DNA of 64,000 nt, from the NCBI RefSeq assembly GCF_002577195.1, contig NZ_NULG01000007.1, positions 62,001-126,000 on the forward strand, in the 5' to 3' direction. Shown piece after piece: positions 1 to 9,700 of this stretch; the stretch's first letter is position 1, and every line of letters starts with the position of its first letter. The DNA comes from Bacillus sp. AFS041924 (GTDB taxonomy: Bacteria > Bacillota > Bacilli > Bacillales > Bacillaceae_G). Below the pieces are notes generated by a model. The model searched no databases. It was not told the DNA's origin and was given only the letters and a program-made list of their open reading frames with translations. Both the position numbers and the translations under genes were made by a program.

Positions 1-561
1 ATCATTATATTCAATTTCAATAATACATCCATTACTCGTGTAAACTTTCCAAAAATGACTTAAATCTAACTTAAGTAAATTTAAGAGTAATAGCTTCATA
101 ATTCCTCCATGCGATACTACTATTAAATCTTCGTTTTTCAATCTAATATCACGACAAAATGTATCTACGCGTTTTGCGCACTGCGCTAAGCTTTCCCCAT
201 TCGGAATTTGAAAATGAATCAAATCTTGATTCCACTTTTCAACAATTTCAGGTACTTCGTTTAAAAGATCAGTATATGATTTCCCTTCAAATACCCCAAA
301 ATTAGTCTCCTTTAATCGAGGCTCAACTATTGATGTTTCTCGTATTAATTCTCCAATCGCATCGCTTAATATTGTGCATCTACGAAGTGGGCTAGAATAC
401 AAAGTATAACGTGAAGTAGGATCTATCATTTTTGTTAACTGAGTAATCACATCACCTATTTGACTTAAGCCTCTTTCTGTTAAATCAAAATCAGTCATCC
501 CTGCGTAAACCTTTTGTTTATTTCCAATGCTCTCTGTATGCCTAATTAAAAATATTCTCAT
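1..561 (-). CDS. cobC: Alpha-ribazole phosphatase-like histidine phosphatase, partial
   Basis: The reading frame is open from the ATG at 561 to the left window edge, so the C-terminus is missing. The N-terminus MRIFLIRHTES carries the RHT/E catalytic motif of the histidine phosphatase (phosphoglycerate mutase-like) superfamily, followed by YSSPLRR and a later VVSHGG second-histidine motif, so nearly the whole catalytic domain is present. Its ATG overlaps the stop codon of cobS (ATGA at 558-561), and cobU lies before cobS. This context points to dephosphorylation of alpha-ribazole-5'-phosphate or adenosylcobalamin-5'-phosphate in nucleotide loop assembly. The family is broad, so the substrate is inferred from the neighbours. 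Confidence 0.85.
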   Translation of the reverse strand, partial: MRIFLIRHTESIGNKQKVYAGMTDFDLTERGLSQIGDVITQLTKMIDPTSRYTLYSSPLRRCTILSDAIGELIRETSIVEPRLKETNFGVFEGKSYTDLLNEVPEIVEKWNQDLIHFQIPNGESLAQCAKRVDTFCRDIRLKNEDLIVVSHGGIMKLLLLNLLKLDLSHFWKVYTSNGCIIEIEYND

Positions 562-1298
562 ACTAATCGCTCACCAATAACAGCAAAAATTAAAAAGCAT
601 AATTGGGAGATTTCAATTGTAAATCCAATTACATCCCCTGTAATTCCACCTATTTTTCGACTTATTCTCTTCGTTACAAATACGATAAAAACAAACGTAA
701 TACAGATTGCGAAAATAATTCCTAATTCATTGATCAGGATACTACTTAAACAAATAAGTAGTATATAGCCAATTAAAACAACTAATGAACTCGACTTTTT
801 TGCTTCAATTATAAATTGACTTCCAAATCCTTCATTTCTAGCATATGTACTTATTCTACAAGTGAATAGCGCGATACATCTCCCAATAATCGGAAATAAA
901 AATATGACAAATGTTGTGCTCTTTGATAAAAATAACCAATCACCTAAAAATAATACAATTAACGAAATGACTCCAAAAGCACCAATGTGACTATCTTTCA
1001 TAATTTCTAGTATTCTTTCTTTTGATCGATAACTAAATATTCCATCTGACGTGTCAGCTACCCCATCAAAATGTAATCCACCTGTTAAGAATAAATAAAA
1101 TATTAGTATAAGAAATGCACTTGCTTCATTGTCCAAAATTAACGAAATACCACTATTCAAACTAACGAGTAAAATACCAAATAGGACGCCTACTAAAGGA
1201 ACTAATCTAATTCCCTTTCCTAGTTCAGCTTCGATAAACTCATAGTTTTTCACTGGAACGCTTGAAAAGAAACTGAGGATCATTTTAAATCGATTCAT
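558..1298 (-). CDS. cobS: Adenosylcobinamide-GDP ribazoletransferase (cobalamin synthase)
   Basis: This 246-residue integral membrane protein has the usual CobS length and about six hydrophobic segments. The FDGVADTSDG motif near residue 77 matches the acidic metal-binding motif of CobS. The enzyme joins adenosylcobinamide-GDP to alpha-ribazole or its phosphate at the membrane. The gene starts 10 bp after cobU and is translationally coupled to cobC downstream by an ATGA overlap, so cobU-cobS-cobC form one late-cobalamin operon. No B12 riboswitch is visible directly upstream of cobU. Confidence 0.93.
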   Translation of the reverse strand: MNRFKMILSFFSSVPVKNYEFIEAELGKGIRLVPLVGVLFGILLVSLNSGISLILDNEASAFLILIFYLFLTGGLHFDGVADTSDGIFSYRSKERILEIMKDSHIGAFGVISLIVLFLGDWLFLSKSTTFVIFLFPIIGRCIALFTCRISTYARNEGFGSQFIIEAKKSSSLVVLIGYILLICLSSILINELGIIFAICITFVFIVFVTKRISRKIGGITGDVIGFTIEISQLCFLIFAVIGERLV

Positions 1299-1308
1299 GT
1301 CGTTACCC

Positions 1309-1875
1309 CTACTTAATTCTTAAAGGTATACCAGCTGTGACAAGTATAACCTCTTGTGCCTTTGATGCTATTTTTTGATTCATCCGCCCAGCAATATCTC
1401 TAAAAATCCTTCCTAAACGATAAGAAGGAACTAAACCATACCCTACTTCATTCGTGACAATTATTAGTGTTTTACTATGCTGATCACACAAGTCGATCAA
1501 CTCGTTCACTACAACTTCTATACCTAGTTCTAGCTTATTTATTTGCTTATTATTAATCTTTTCAAAATCAACATCAGTATAATGATCAAACATTAAATTT
1601 GTTATCATAACTGTCATACAATCTACTAATACATACTTCGATTGTAGAAATTCTTCATTCGTTTTTAGCTGATTGAACTGTTTATAGCGCTCAATAGTAT
1701 GCCAATTGTTCGGACGATCGTCTTGATGTCTTTTAATTCTTTCATTCATATCTCCATCAAAAGGGATTGCTGTGGCAATATAAACGACATCATTTTCGTC
1801 TGTTTGCATTTCTTTTATTCGTCTTTCTGCATAGGAACTCTTTCCACTCCGAGCTCCACCTATTACAAGAATCAC
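1309..1875 (-). CDS. cobU: Adenosylcobinamide kinase / adenosylcobinamide-phosphate guanylyltransferase
   Basis: The protein begins MILVIGGARSGKSSYAERR, a P-loop (GGARSGKS) at the extreme N-terminus typical of CobU/CobP. TNEVGYGLVPSYRLGR near residue 141 is the conserved TNEVG-G-VP signature. At 188 residues it has the full family length. It phosphorylates adenosylcobinamide and transfers GMP to it, giving the CobS substrate. It is the first recognisable cobalamin gene here. Only about 50 bp separate it from the upstream membrane-protein gene on the same strand, so read-through from that gene is possible. Confidence 0.93.
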   Translation of the reverse strand: MILVIGGARSGKSSYAERRIKEMQTDENDVVYIATAIPFDGDMNERIKRHQDDRPNNWHTIERYKQFNQLKTNEEFLQSKYVLVDCMTVMITNLMFDHYTDVDFEKINNKQINKLELGIEVVVNELIDLCDQHSKTLIIVTNEVGYGLVPSYRLGRIFRDIAGRMNQKIASKAQEVILVTAGIPLRIK

Positions 1876-1928
1876 ATCTTCACCACCATGTATAAAATAA
1901 TTAAGCTTAAGGATTGATCTGGTTCTAA

Positions 1929-2648
1929 TTATCCTAGCTCTCCGATTACAAATAAACCGACTAATAATACGATGATTACTATCACTGAACTAATTATTCT
2001 CTTCAAACTGGGTCTTACACCATCTTTTAAAACTCTTATCCCCAGTGGTACAAGTGCAATGCACAGTGCCAATGTAGCTACAATAGAAAATGGAGTTGTA
2101 CCTTTTAATACGCCTAGTGGTAAGGAACTCATTAGTCCTAACATTATGGAACGAATTAGCCCCAATACTTTAGCGCAATATGACCCAATAGCTAAAATAA
2201 TCCAGCCAAACATGATTAGAGGGGATAGACTATGGAATATATGAAACGCTCCATAAGTTTGCGCCATTACTTTTGTTGTGGCTTCTACACCTATAATTCG
2301 TACCATTTGAAAAGCTAGATGATCAACTCCTGCATGAAAAGTACGGGCAAAAAGTCCAAATATCGCAAAACTTCCTCCCCACAATGCCCAATTTGGCTTC
2401 TTCATACTGATAAATTGACAAAGTGAGATAACTGCTGGCCACAATAAAACATTCCCAGCAATAAAAAAACTATAAGATATAAATAGTAAGGTTGAATGAG
2501 CTTTATATGCTTCTAGCTGATCTGGGAAAAAGAAATGAAACTTACTTCTTAAAATAACACCTATAAGCATAAAAATTGGCCCTACTATTAGTGAAATCCC
2601 ACCTAACCAACGACCTGGAAACCAATTATCTCTTACTCTTTCATTCAT
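1929..2648 (-). CDS. Multi-pass membrane protein of unknown function
   Basis: The start at 2648 (MNERVRDNW) was chosen because AAGGAG lies 7 nt upstream; an in-frame codon at 2729 has no such site and would add an unlikely N-terminus. The product has about 239 residues and six to seven hydrophobic helices (for example GGISLIVGPIFMLIGVIL and SSVIVIIVLLVGLFVIGEL). No domain motif is recognised and no function is proposed. It lies between the ger operon terminator and cobU on the same strand. Confidence 0.75.
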   Translation of the reverse strand: MNERVRDNWFPGRWLGGISLIVGPIFMLIGVILRSKFHFFFPDQLEAYKAHSTLLFISYSFFIAGNVLLWPAVISLCQFISMKKPNWALWGGSFAIFGLFARTFHAGVDHLAFQMVRIIGVEATTKVMAQTYGAFHIFHSLSPLIMFGWIILAIGSYCAKVLGLIRSIMLGLMSSLPLGVLKGTTPFSIVATLALCIALVPLGIRVLKDGVRPSLKRIISSVIVIIVLLVGLFVIGELG

Positions 2649-2703
2649 AGGATTTCTCCTTTTAGTCAGTTCATTTCTATCATAATTCATTTTCGATAAA
2701 AAT

Positions 2704-2753
2704 GAGCATAAAAAGAAGGATGATTTCAAAAAATTGCTCCTCTTTTTATGCTC
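2704..2753 (-). terminator. Terminator of the ger operon
   Basis: A 13-bp perfect stem (GAGCATAAAAAGA at 2704-2716 with its complement at 2741-2753) sits just after the gerC stop. It is followed on the minus strand by ATTTTTATC. Confidence 0.65.
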
Positions 2754-2756
2754 TTT

Positions 2757-3872
2757 TTATCTTTTATACGCTTTACTCCCTAATACATTCACATTCACTT
2801 TAATTTCTTTTATAGAGTCCACGCCTACCTCGTTCAATTCTTTTATATTCCAATCTTTTCGATTAAATCGATAAGGTTTCTCTGAAATATTAAGCAGATC
2901 TGCATGGAGTTCTTCACCTTTTTTAATCGTTTTTAAAATTTCATTTTTTATTTTTTTACTTGCTTTAGACTTGATTTCTTTGTTATTTAAATGATTCTCG
3001 TTTTGCGTAACTGATACATCTGTTTTTATTTTAAGGATATATTTCGGCTTTTTCCCACCCCTAATAACTTTTACTGACCCCTTTGAATTTCTTATCACTA
3101 AGTTAATTTTGTCTTTTTCAAGTATAAGTGACATATTGTAGTTTTCTTGCTTCATAAAATTAAGTGAATTTACATCCTTTATTGACACTTTGCCATTAAA
3201 TTTTTTTTGAGTAATCGCATAAGCACCATTTATATAAGCCACTTTGTCCTCTTTTTCTTCCATAAACCTCTTATCATCTATATCTAATGATGGGATTAAA
3301 ACTGTTCCAACCGGTTGAGTATATCTTGAAATAAATTGATGAAACTTCAAACTAAGTAAGATTAAACTGCCTCTACTTTTTTCAGCGGGATCATTTACAA
3401 CAGTATACAAAAATGGTAAATTAAAAAAACTTTGACTCTTAAAAATTTCTTTTATATCCATTTCCGTACCATATATCCATAGTGTATATCGTAATAAAGG
3501 ACGTCCACTAATAAATGAACTAATTTCTTTCATTTTACTTTCAATGATTGATTTACTTAATATAACACTACTAACATGGCCATAGTATAACGGAATTGGT
3601 GAGCGTTCTTCTATATTATTAACAGCTGACTGAATCGTTTTTCCGGTCGCTTGACCTATTAATGGAGAAGTTGGGACTTGAGGTGCCCCACCTTCTTGCT
3701 TTGCAACATTAGAAAAGTTAAGTGCTTGTACTGTGACAATATAGTGATTATCTTTAAAATCAATACCTATACCTGTAACTAATGTTTGATCGATTAATGT
3801 TCGAGCGCCCCAGCATCCTGTTAATAACAATAATTGAAATATTGATATGATTAAAATAAATAATTTCTTCAT
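2757..3872 (-). CDS. Ger(x)C family spore germination lipoprotein
   Basis: This 371-residue protein has a lipoprotein signal peptide with the lipobox LLTGC (Cys at about residue 20), followed by WGARTLIDQTLVTGIGID. That Cys-Trp-x-x-R-E/T-(I/L) start is characteristic of GerAC-type C subunits of nutrient germinant receptors. It sits 7 bp after gerA and is the last gene of the operon. It should be anchored to the outer face of the spore inner membrane, in complex with the A and B subunits. Confidence 0.9.
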   Translation of the reverse strand: MKKLFILIISIFQLLLLTGCWGARTLIDQTLVTGIGIDFKDNHYIVTVQALNFSNVAKQEGGAPQVPTSPLIGQATGKTIQSAVNNIEERSPIPLYYGHVSSVILSKSIIESKMKEISSFISGRPLLRYTLWIYGTEMDIKEIFKSQSFFNLPFLYTVVNDPAEKSRGSLILLSLKFHQFISRYTQPVGTVLIPSLDIDDKRFMEEKEDKVAYINGAYAITQKKFNGKVSIKDVNSLNFMKQENYNMSLILEKDKINLVIRNSKGSVKVIRGGKKPKYILKIKTDVSVTQNENHLNNKEIKSKASKKIKNEILKTIKKGEELHADLLNISEKPYRFNRKDWNIKELNEVGVDSIKEIKVNVNVLGSKAYKR

Positions 3873-3879
3873 CTATTTA

Positions 3880-5349
3880 TCACTCTTTCTGACGGTCTAG
3901 ATCGACTGGATGAAGTGATTGATTTCTCTTTTTCTTATACTCTTGTGGAATTTTAATAACGACACTAAAAAAGTCTGAGATGCTTGGTACCGAAAATAAA
4001 GTGATATATGGTTGTCCGATGCTTTCTAGTGAAACAAGCATAGTAACCATTAGAAAAAATCCTGTAAAAAAACCAATTAATCCTAATGTTGATGATAATA
4101 TTAAGATAATAAAGCGAAGGATTACAATATTCCCCGCAATATTTTGATTAATTAATGTATATCCCGAAATTACAGTTAATGCAATAATCACAAGCATCGA
4201 AGGAGAGGTTAGTCCTGCGCGGATAGCCGCATCACCAATAAATAACCCTCCTAACACTGCTACAGTCTGTCCTACTGCCTTCGGTAAACGTATTCCTGCT
4301 TCTTTAAACAATTCAAAAAATACTAACATTAAACAAGCCTCAAGTGAAGTTGAGAATGGTAATCCATTTCTAGACATAGCAATCGTAGCAAGAAATGGAT
4401 ATGGTAATTGGTCCATATGATACGTCACCATTGCAATATAAAAACCTGGTAAGAATATTGTTGTTAAAATCGCTAGAATTCTAAGATAACGCACCACATT
4501 CACATAATAAAAACTCGAATGTATATCCTCAGGCGAATAAACGAGTTGATTTAAATTTGTTGGACCTATTAAACAAGTAGGATTTCCATCAACAATAATT
4601 GCAAACCTTCCCTGATTTAAAGATTGCACAACGAAATCAGGTCTGCCAATATTATCAAGAAGGGGGAAAATAGAGAATGGCTGGTCATATAACGCCTCCT
4701 CTATTTCATAGCTACTAACAACTATGTCTTTTTTCATGGAACTTAGCCGGCTTTTTACTTCCGATAAAATTGTTGGATTAATAATATCTTCAATATAAAC
4801 TAGTAATACTTTCGTCCTACTGCGTACACCGACATCAAACTCAATACTCTTTAAGGATGAAGTCTTAAGTCTTTGACGAATTAAAGCCATATTGTCAGAT
4901 ATATTTTCAACAAATCCATCTCTTGGTCCACGGATTGAGTTTTCCAAATTCGATTCTTCCGGATTTCGTTTAGGTGGATTCGCTACAGGAACAAAGAAAA
5001 TTTCATTTAAGTAAGAATTAAATATGACTAAATCACCTGAAAATAAATTTTCTTCAACTTCCTTTTTAATGTTTTTTTCGGATTTTAACTTTTTAGCTTC
5101 TACTATATTACTTAATAACTCAAAATTAAATTTTTCTTCTTTATGTATGACATTAAAAATATCAATAATGATTTGGTTACTAAATTGAATATCAATCAAA
5201 TTTGGACAAAACATTATGACTACAACATGCAATTTCGCTCCTTCATTAAATTTTTTCGTTCTAAAAGCAATATCAGATGAATGGTTAAAAGATTCAAGAA
5301 ACTCTATTATGTCTGATTTGTTATTAGATGCAGCTGATTCTTTTTTCAT
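3880..5349 (-). CDS. GerA family spore germination protein (A subunit)
   Basis: The 489-residue product has a soluble N-terminal half (about residues 1-270) and a C-terminal half with several membrane helices (FLPGFYIAMVTYH, ATIAMSRNGLPFS). The motifs RRS-like DGFVEN (about 144) and PFPLL-type FPLLDNIGRPD are typical of GerAA/SpoVAF proteins. It starts inside the gerB stop codon (ATGA overlap at 5346-5349). It is one of the receptor subunits that sense nutrients in dormant spores. The ligand cannot be predicted from sequence. Confidence 0.93.
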   Translation of the reverse strand: MKKESAASNNKSDIIEFLESFNHSSDIAFRTKKFNEGAKLHVVVIMFCPNLIDIQFSNQIIIDIFNVIHKEEKFNFELLSNIVEAKKLKSEKNIKKEVEENLFSGDLVIFNSYLNEIFFVPVANPPKRNPEESNLENSIRGPRDGFVENISDNMALIRQRLKTSSLKSIEFDVGVRSRTKVLLVYIEDIINPTILSEVKSRLSSMKKDIVVSSYEIEEALYDQPFSIFPLLDNIGRPDFVVQSLNQGRFAIIVDGNPTCLIGPTNLNQLVYSPEDIHSSFYYVNVVRYLRILAILTTIFLPGFYIAMVTYHMDQLPYPFLATIAMSRNGLPFSTSLEACLMLVFFELFKEAGIRLPKAVGQTVAVLGGLFIGDAAIRAGLTSPSMLVIIALTVISGYTLINQNIAGNIVILRFIILILSSTLGLIGFFTGFFLMVTMLVSLESIGQPYITLFSVPSISDFFSVVIKIPQEYKKKRNQSLHPVDLDRQKE

Positions 5350-6416
5350 GTAGAGTCACCTTTTAATTTTGACATAAAGATTAAAATAAGCATGGTACAT
5401 AGTAAAAAAATTAAATTTATCGGAAAGAAATAGTTATGTAAAAAATAAAAAAAGGAAGTTGCATTCCATGGAATCATTACCGCTATTAGTAAAATTAATG
5501 AAAGTAGTGGTAAGCTCCATTTTTTGCGTCCACTATAATTAATAATATAGTTTGCAAGAAATAGATTTAAACTAATCCGAATAAAAGCCCCTGATAACCA
5601 TTGAAAAATAGATAAAAAATCCAATCTAGTAATATTCTCTCCTATTGTTAGTAGCTTCCATTGTTCATAAACTGGATTTCTCATTTTTTCAGCTTCATTA
5701 GGTCCAAATTCCATAATAGCTCCTGAAAGTGGGCCTAAGATTAACATTAGTAAAATAAGGCTAACTACGACTAGCCATTTAGCTTTTACCCTGTCCTTCA
5801 AATAAGAGTTTAAAAATAAAATAAAAATAATTTCAAAAAAACCTGAGCACGAGTAAATAAAGCCATGAAAAAATTCATGATGCCCCTTTTCAAAGATCGG
5901 AAATAGAAGGCCATAATCTTTATTCTTAACATTACCTATTCCTACTATGAAACCAAACAGGCTGACAATTGGTAAAATTAGAAATGCCATAGTACTGATC
6001 GAACGAATTCCAGTATATACAGCATAAAAACACATAACTGAAATTAATAAAACAACAACGAATAATGGCATATCCTGAGTATAATTTGTATTAGCCCAAA
6101 TAAGTGTAAAACGGAAGGTTACAAATGCTGTCATTAAAAAATAAACTACGAAAATGCTGGAAAGTAAGTAAGAAATTGGTTTATAAAATACTTTATACAT
6201 GACAGACAACACATCTTCATTTTTAAACTTTTTATATAAATAGATAACTAAAGAAATCCAAATCATAAACGGGATTATGCTAGTAACCACAGTTACCCAT
6301 GAATCTCGATGCGAAGAGGTTAACATACTTGGAACAATAAATACATGCAACATAAACCCCGTCGACATGATCAGTAAGACATATATATGAATTGATTGAA
6401 TCAACTTTTTACTCAT
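5346..6416 (-). CDS. GerB family germinant receptor permease-like subunit
   Basis: This 356-residue protein has about ten hydrophobic helices and belongs to the GerAB/endospore germination permease family (APC superfamily fold). GGGAG lies 8 nt before the ATG at 6416. It is the first gene of the operon, giving the order B-A-C. The canonical B. subtilis gerA, gerB and gerK operons begin with A. B subunits are thought to bind the germinant. Confidence 0.92.
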   Translation of the reverse strand: MSKKLIQSIHIYVLLIMSTGFMLHVFIVPSMLTSSHRDSWVTVVTSIIPFMIWISLVIYLYKKFKNEDVLSVMYKVFYKPISYLLSSIFVVYFLMTAFVTFRFTLIWANTNYTQDMPLFVVVLLISVMCFYAVYTGIRSISTMAFLILPIVSLFGFIVGIGNVKNKDYGLLFPIFEKGHHEFFHGFIYSCSGFFEIIFILFLNSYLKDRVKAKWLVVVSLILLMLILGPLSGAIMEFGPNEAEKMRNPVYEQWKLLTIGENITRLDFLSIFQWLSGAFIRISLNLFLANYIINYSGRKKWSLPLLSLILLIAVMIPWNATSFFYFLHNYFFPINLIFLLCTMLILIFMSKLKGDST

Positions 6417-6650
6417 AAAAAATCTCCCTATAACTCCTTTATTCCTTTAAGTTAACCCGCCGATAAATCCTTTATGTATATATTTTCCAATTTTTTAGTT
6501 TTATCTCCTTTACCTTATTGATAATAAAATTTGTTAAATGGATTGGATTTACATCCTAAAGATCACGTTTTGTATTTGGAGTGACAAGCTATAGTACAGA
6601 ACGATGGTTTGGGAAAAAATCGCCTTCTCTATTCCTTAAACATTTAAAAA

Positions 6651-6681
6651 GCCTTCTCCCAAAAAATAATCGGGAGAAGGC
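6651..6681 (-). terminator. Terminator downstream of subtilase 1
   Basis: GCCTTCTCCC and its complement form a perfect 10-bp stem with an 11-nt loop. A T-rich stretch (TTTTTAAA) follows on the minus strand, about 40 bp after the subtilase stop. Confidence 0.85.
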
Positions 6682-6721
6682 TGCTTTTATTTGGTTATAA
6701 ATTTTATCCTAAATCATACTC

Positions 6722-9700
6722 TTATTTAGTTAATCCTAAATCAATTAAGATACTATCTAATGTAGCACCTTTATATGATTTTTTAGCTTTAGGAGGATTT
6801 GGAACTGTTGAATTTTGTAATCCAAAATTCTTCACTACATAATCCATATCTTTTGCATCAACTACTTTATCAAAGTTGAAGTCGGCAGTTGCTTTGTTTG
6901 TACCCCAGTAAGTTTGGACAGCTAATGCATCTAGTACGTCGATTACATCATCTTTATTAACATCACCTGCTGGTGCAACATCTAATAAGTAGCGTAATTG
7001 CTTACCAATTAATTCACCACGAATAGTATCAACTAAATGGTCCAATGTTTTACTCATAGTAAAGTGACCTGGTACATCTACAGATACCGTATAAGGTTTA
7101 CTGTCTATTTTAACACCATCAAAAGCATAATCACCTTGTTTTGATGTAACTGGTGCTTGTAAAACAGTTTTACCATCATAGGATGTTAATGAAATTTTTG
7201 CACCTAGTTTACTTTGATCGATCGCGTAATTTGTTTGTCCTGTTACAGGATCTTTTGCACCTTCTACTTGAAGTGTACCTGATAGTTTTGAAACTGTTGA
7301 TTTTACATTGTAACCTTCAATATAAGTGTAAACATTTTTCGTTTCTACATTTGATGTATCAATAGTAGACGTACCGTTACCTGAGAAGTTAATCGCTGCA
7401 CCTGTTGTAAATGATTTATCGATTGTTTTTATATCAAAATTAAATAATGAAGTATCCTCTGGTAAATTAGCTGAACCTGAATAAGTAAAAGTAAAGTCGT
7501 ATTGAGTAATATAATCCCAAGTAGTAGGAGAAGTTTTTACTGTTACTTGTGCGTCGCCATATTTTTTAACTTCATCATTAACTAAAATATTGTCAATGAT
7601 TCCTTGATTATTATTCAATTGAAGCGTTAATTTAGTAGTTTTTAAGTTACTAATATTATTTGCTTTAACTGAGTAGTTTACAGTATCACCAGTTACGATA
7701 TTTTGTTTATTCGCTTTTAAGTAATAATATGGAGTTGTATTTTTTATAAAAGCGATTCTAATTTGTGAAGTAGGATTTAATGCTGCATCCATTCCATAGA
7801 ATGTTAAAGGTAACACTGGATATTTGCTATCAACTAAGATTTGATCAGTATAATCGCCATTTTTATCTACGTTAATCGGTAATGATGGGAAGAAGGAATT
7901 ATACGTGTAAACAATTGTGTTATCTGATTGATCAGCTTTAATACCGTATTTTTTCGCTTCGTCAATTTCTGGATCATTTACGTTAATGTTGAAGTCGTAT
8001 AACATCTGTCCATTTTTATCAAGTTGGCTATCACTATACTCGATAACCTTTTGATCTAACTTGTCAAAGCTTGAAGTCATGTTTGGAACAGCATATTCCA
8101 ACATAAAGTCTCTTGCTTCAGCAAATGTTTTTCCACTTTCACTCACACCAACTAGTCTTAATTTGTAATGACCTGGTTTAATTAATTCATATTTACTACT
8201 AATCGGATTTTTCGCATCACCAGTGAATGGGAAGTAATATGCACCGACAAGTCGACCAATATTGTAAACGACATCTTCTTTCATTACTGGAGTATTAAAT
8301 GAACCAATAATACCTAAGTCTTGACCAGTTGTTGGGTCCTGAATGATAACATCTAATGATTTCATATGTGTTTTTAATGAAACACTACCATCGATAAATG
8401 GATACGCATAAGTAGGATTCGTAATTTTATTTGAATACAGTGGATTATATAAATCAAATGATTTAATCCCTTCTTCAACTACACGAACACCAAACGGAAT
8501 TTGATATTGTTCAGTTGGATCTTGCGTATTCGTGAATGTAACATAACCTTCATATGTCCCTTTTTCAGCAGTTTTTGGAATGTTTAAGTTAAATTTAACT
8601 GATTTTGAACTAATTCCATTTATCTTCACTGATGTCGGTCCGGAAAGTGTAACTTTATTTGACGCTGCATCTTTTGATCCTCTTTGACCAGTTTGATAGT
8701 TCACATCCACACTAAATGTTTTTGCTTTTTCACTGCGATTTTTTAATGTGACATTTCTAGAATCAGCAATGTCATTACCGTCAAATCCAAATGAACCAAA
8801 GCTCATGCCACCTGTTAATTCATTAATCAACTTTTCTTTGCCATTTACGATCGTTGGTGTTTTATCAACGACTTCTAATTCTACATTTGAATGAATTGCT
8901 TCATAAGCATCTACACGTCCACTACCTACTTCAAATACGCTATATGCTTTTGATAATGGATCAGCAGTATTCATTAAAATTGATTTGATATTTTCTGGTT
9001 TTAAGTCTTTATTCGATTGAAGTAATAATGCAGATACACCTGCTACATATGGTGTTGCCATTGATGTTCCAGATAAGCGCGAATATGCATACTTATAATC
9101 TTCAGAATTTGATCCATCACCTGTTTTATTATTTACATAAAATGGTACAGTCGAAAGAATCGAAACACCTGGTGCAGTTACTTCTGGCTTGATATCATAG
9201 TTTACACGTGATGGCCCCCTTGAACTAAATGTTGCTAATTCATCAGAAGCTGTTTGTAACCTAGTATAGTCACCAAAAGAAACTTCATTTCTACCTGCTT
9301 TAACCGCTGCTGTGATTTTTAGTCCCTCTTCATATGATACAGAGAATGAAGGAATAGCATCTACCGACTCACCTATGAATGCTTGGATTGCTCCTTCACT
9401 TTGGTTATCAATGTTATTTGCCATTAAGACGCCTACAGCACCCGCTGCTTTTGCATTTTTAATTTTATCAATCAAAGCAATCGTTCCACGTTGAATGTAA
9501 GCGATCTTGCCTTTTAAGTCTTTTCCTGTAAAATCAGATGGATTCGCTAAACCTACGTCAACAAGTTGATAAGTGTTTCCTTTTAATGTCGTTACATTAT
9601 CAGAGTAGTTTTGAGCTAATTGTCTAAATTTGTACTGGTTTCCATCCTGAGTTCCATTAAATTGATAGAGATCAATTGCAACAGATGAAGCTCCGACAGT

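Noticed and set aside
1876-1928. Cobalamin riboswitch upstream of cobU
   Set aside because: The gap to the upstream gene is only about 50 bp and none of the B12-box sequence is present.
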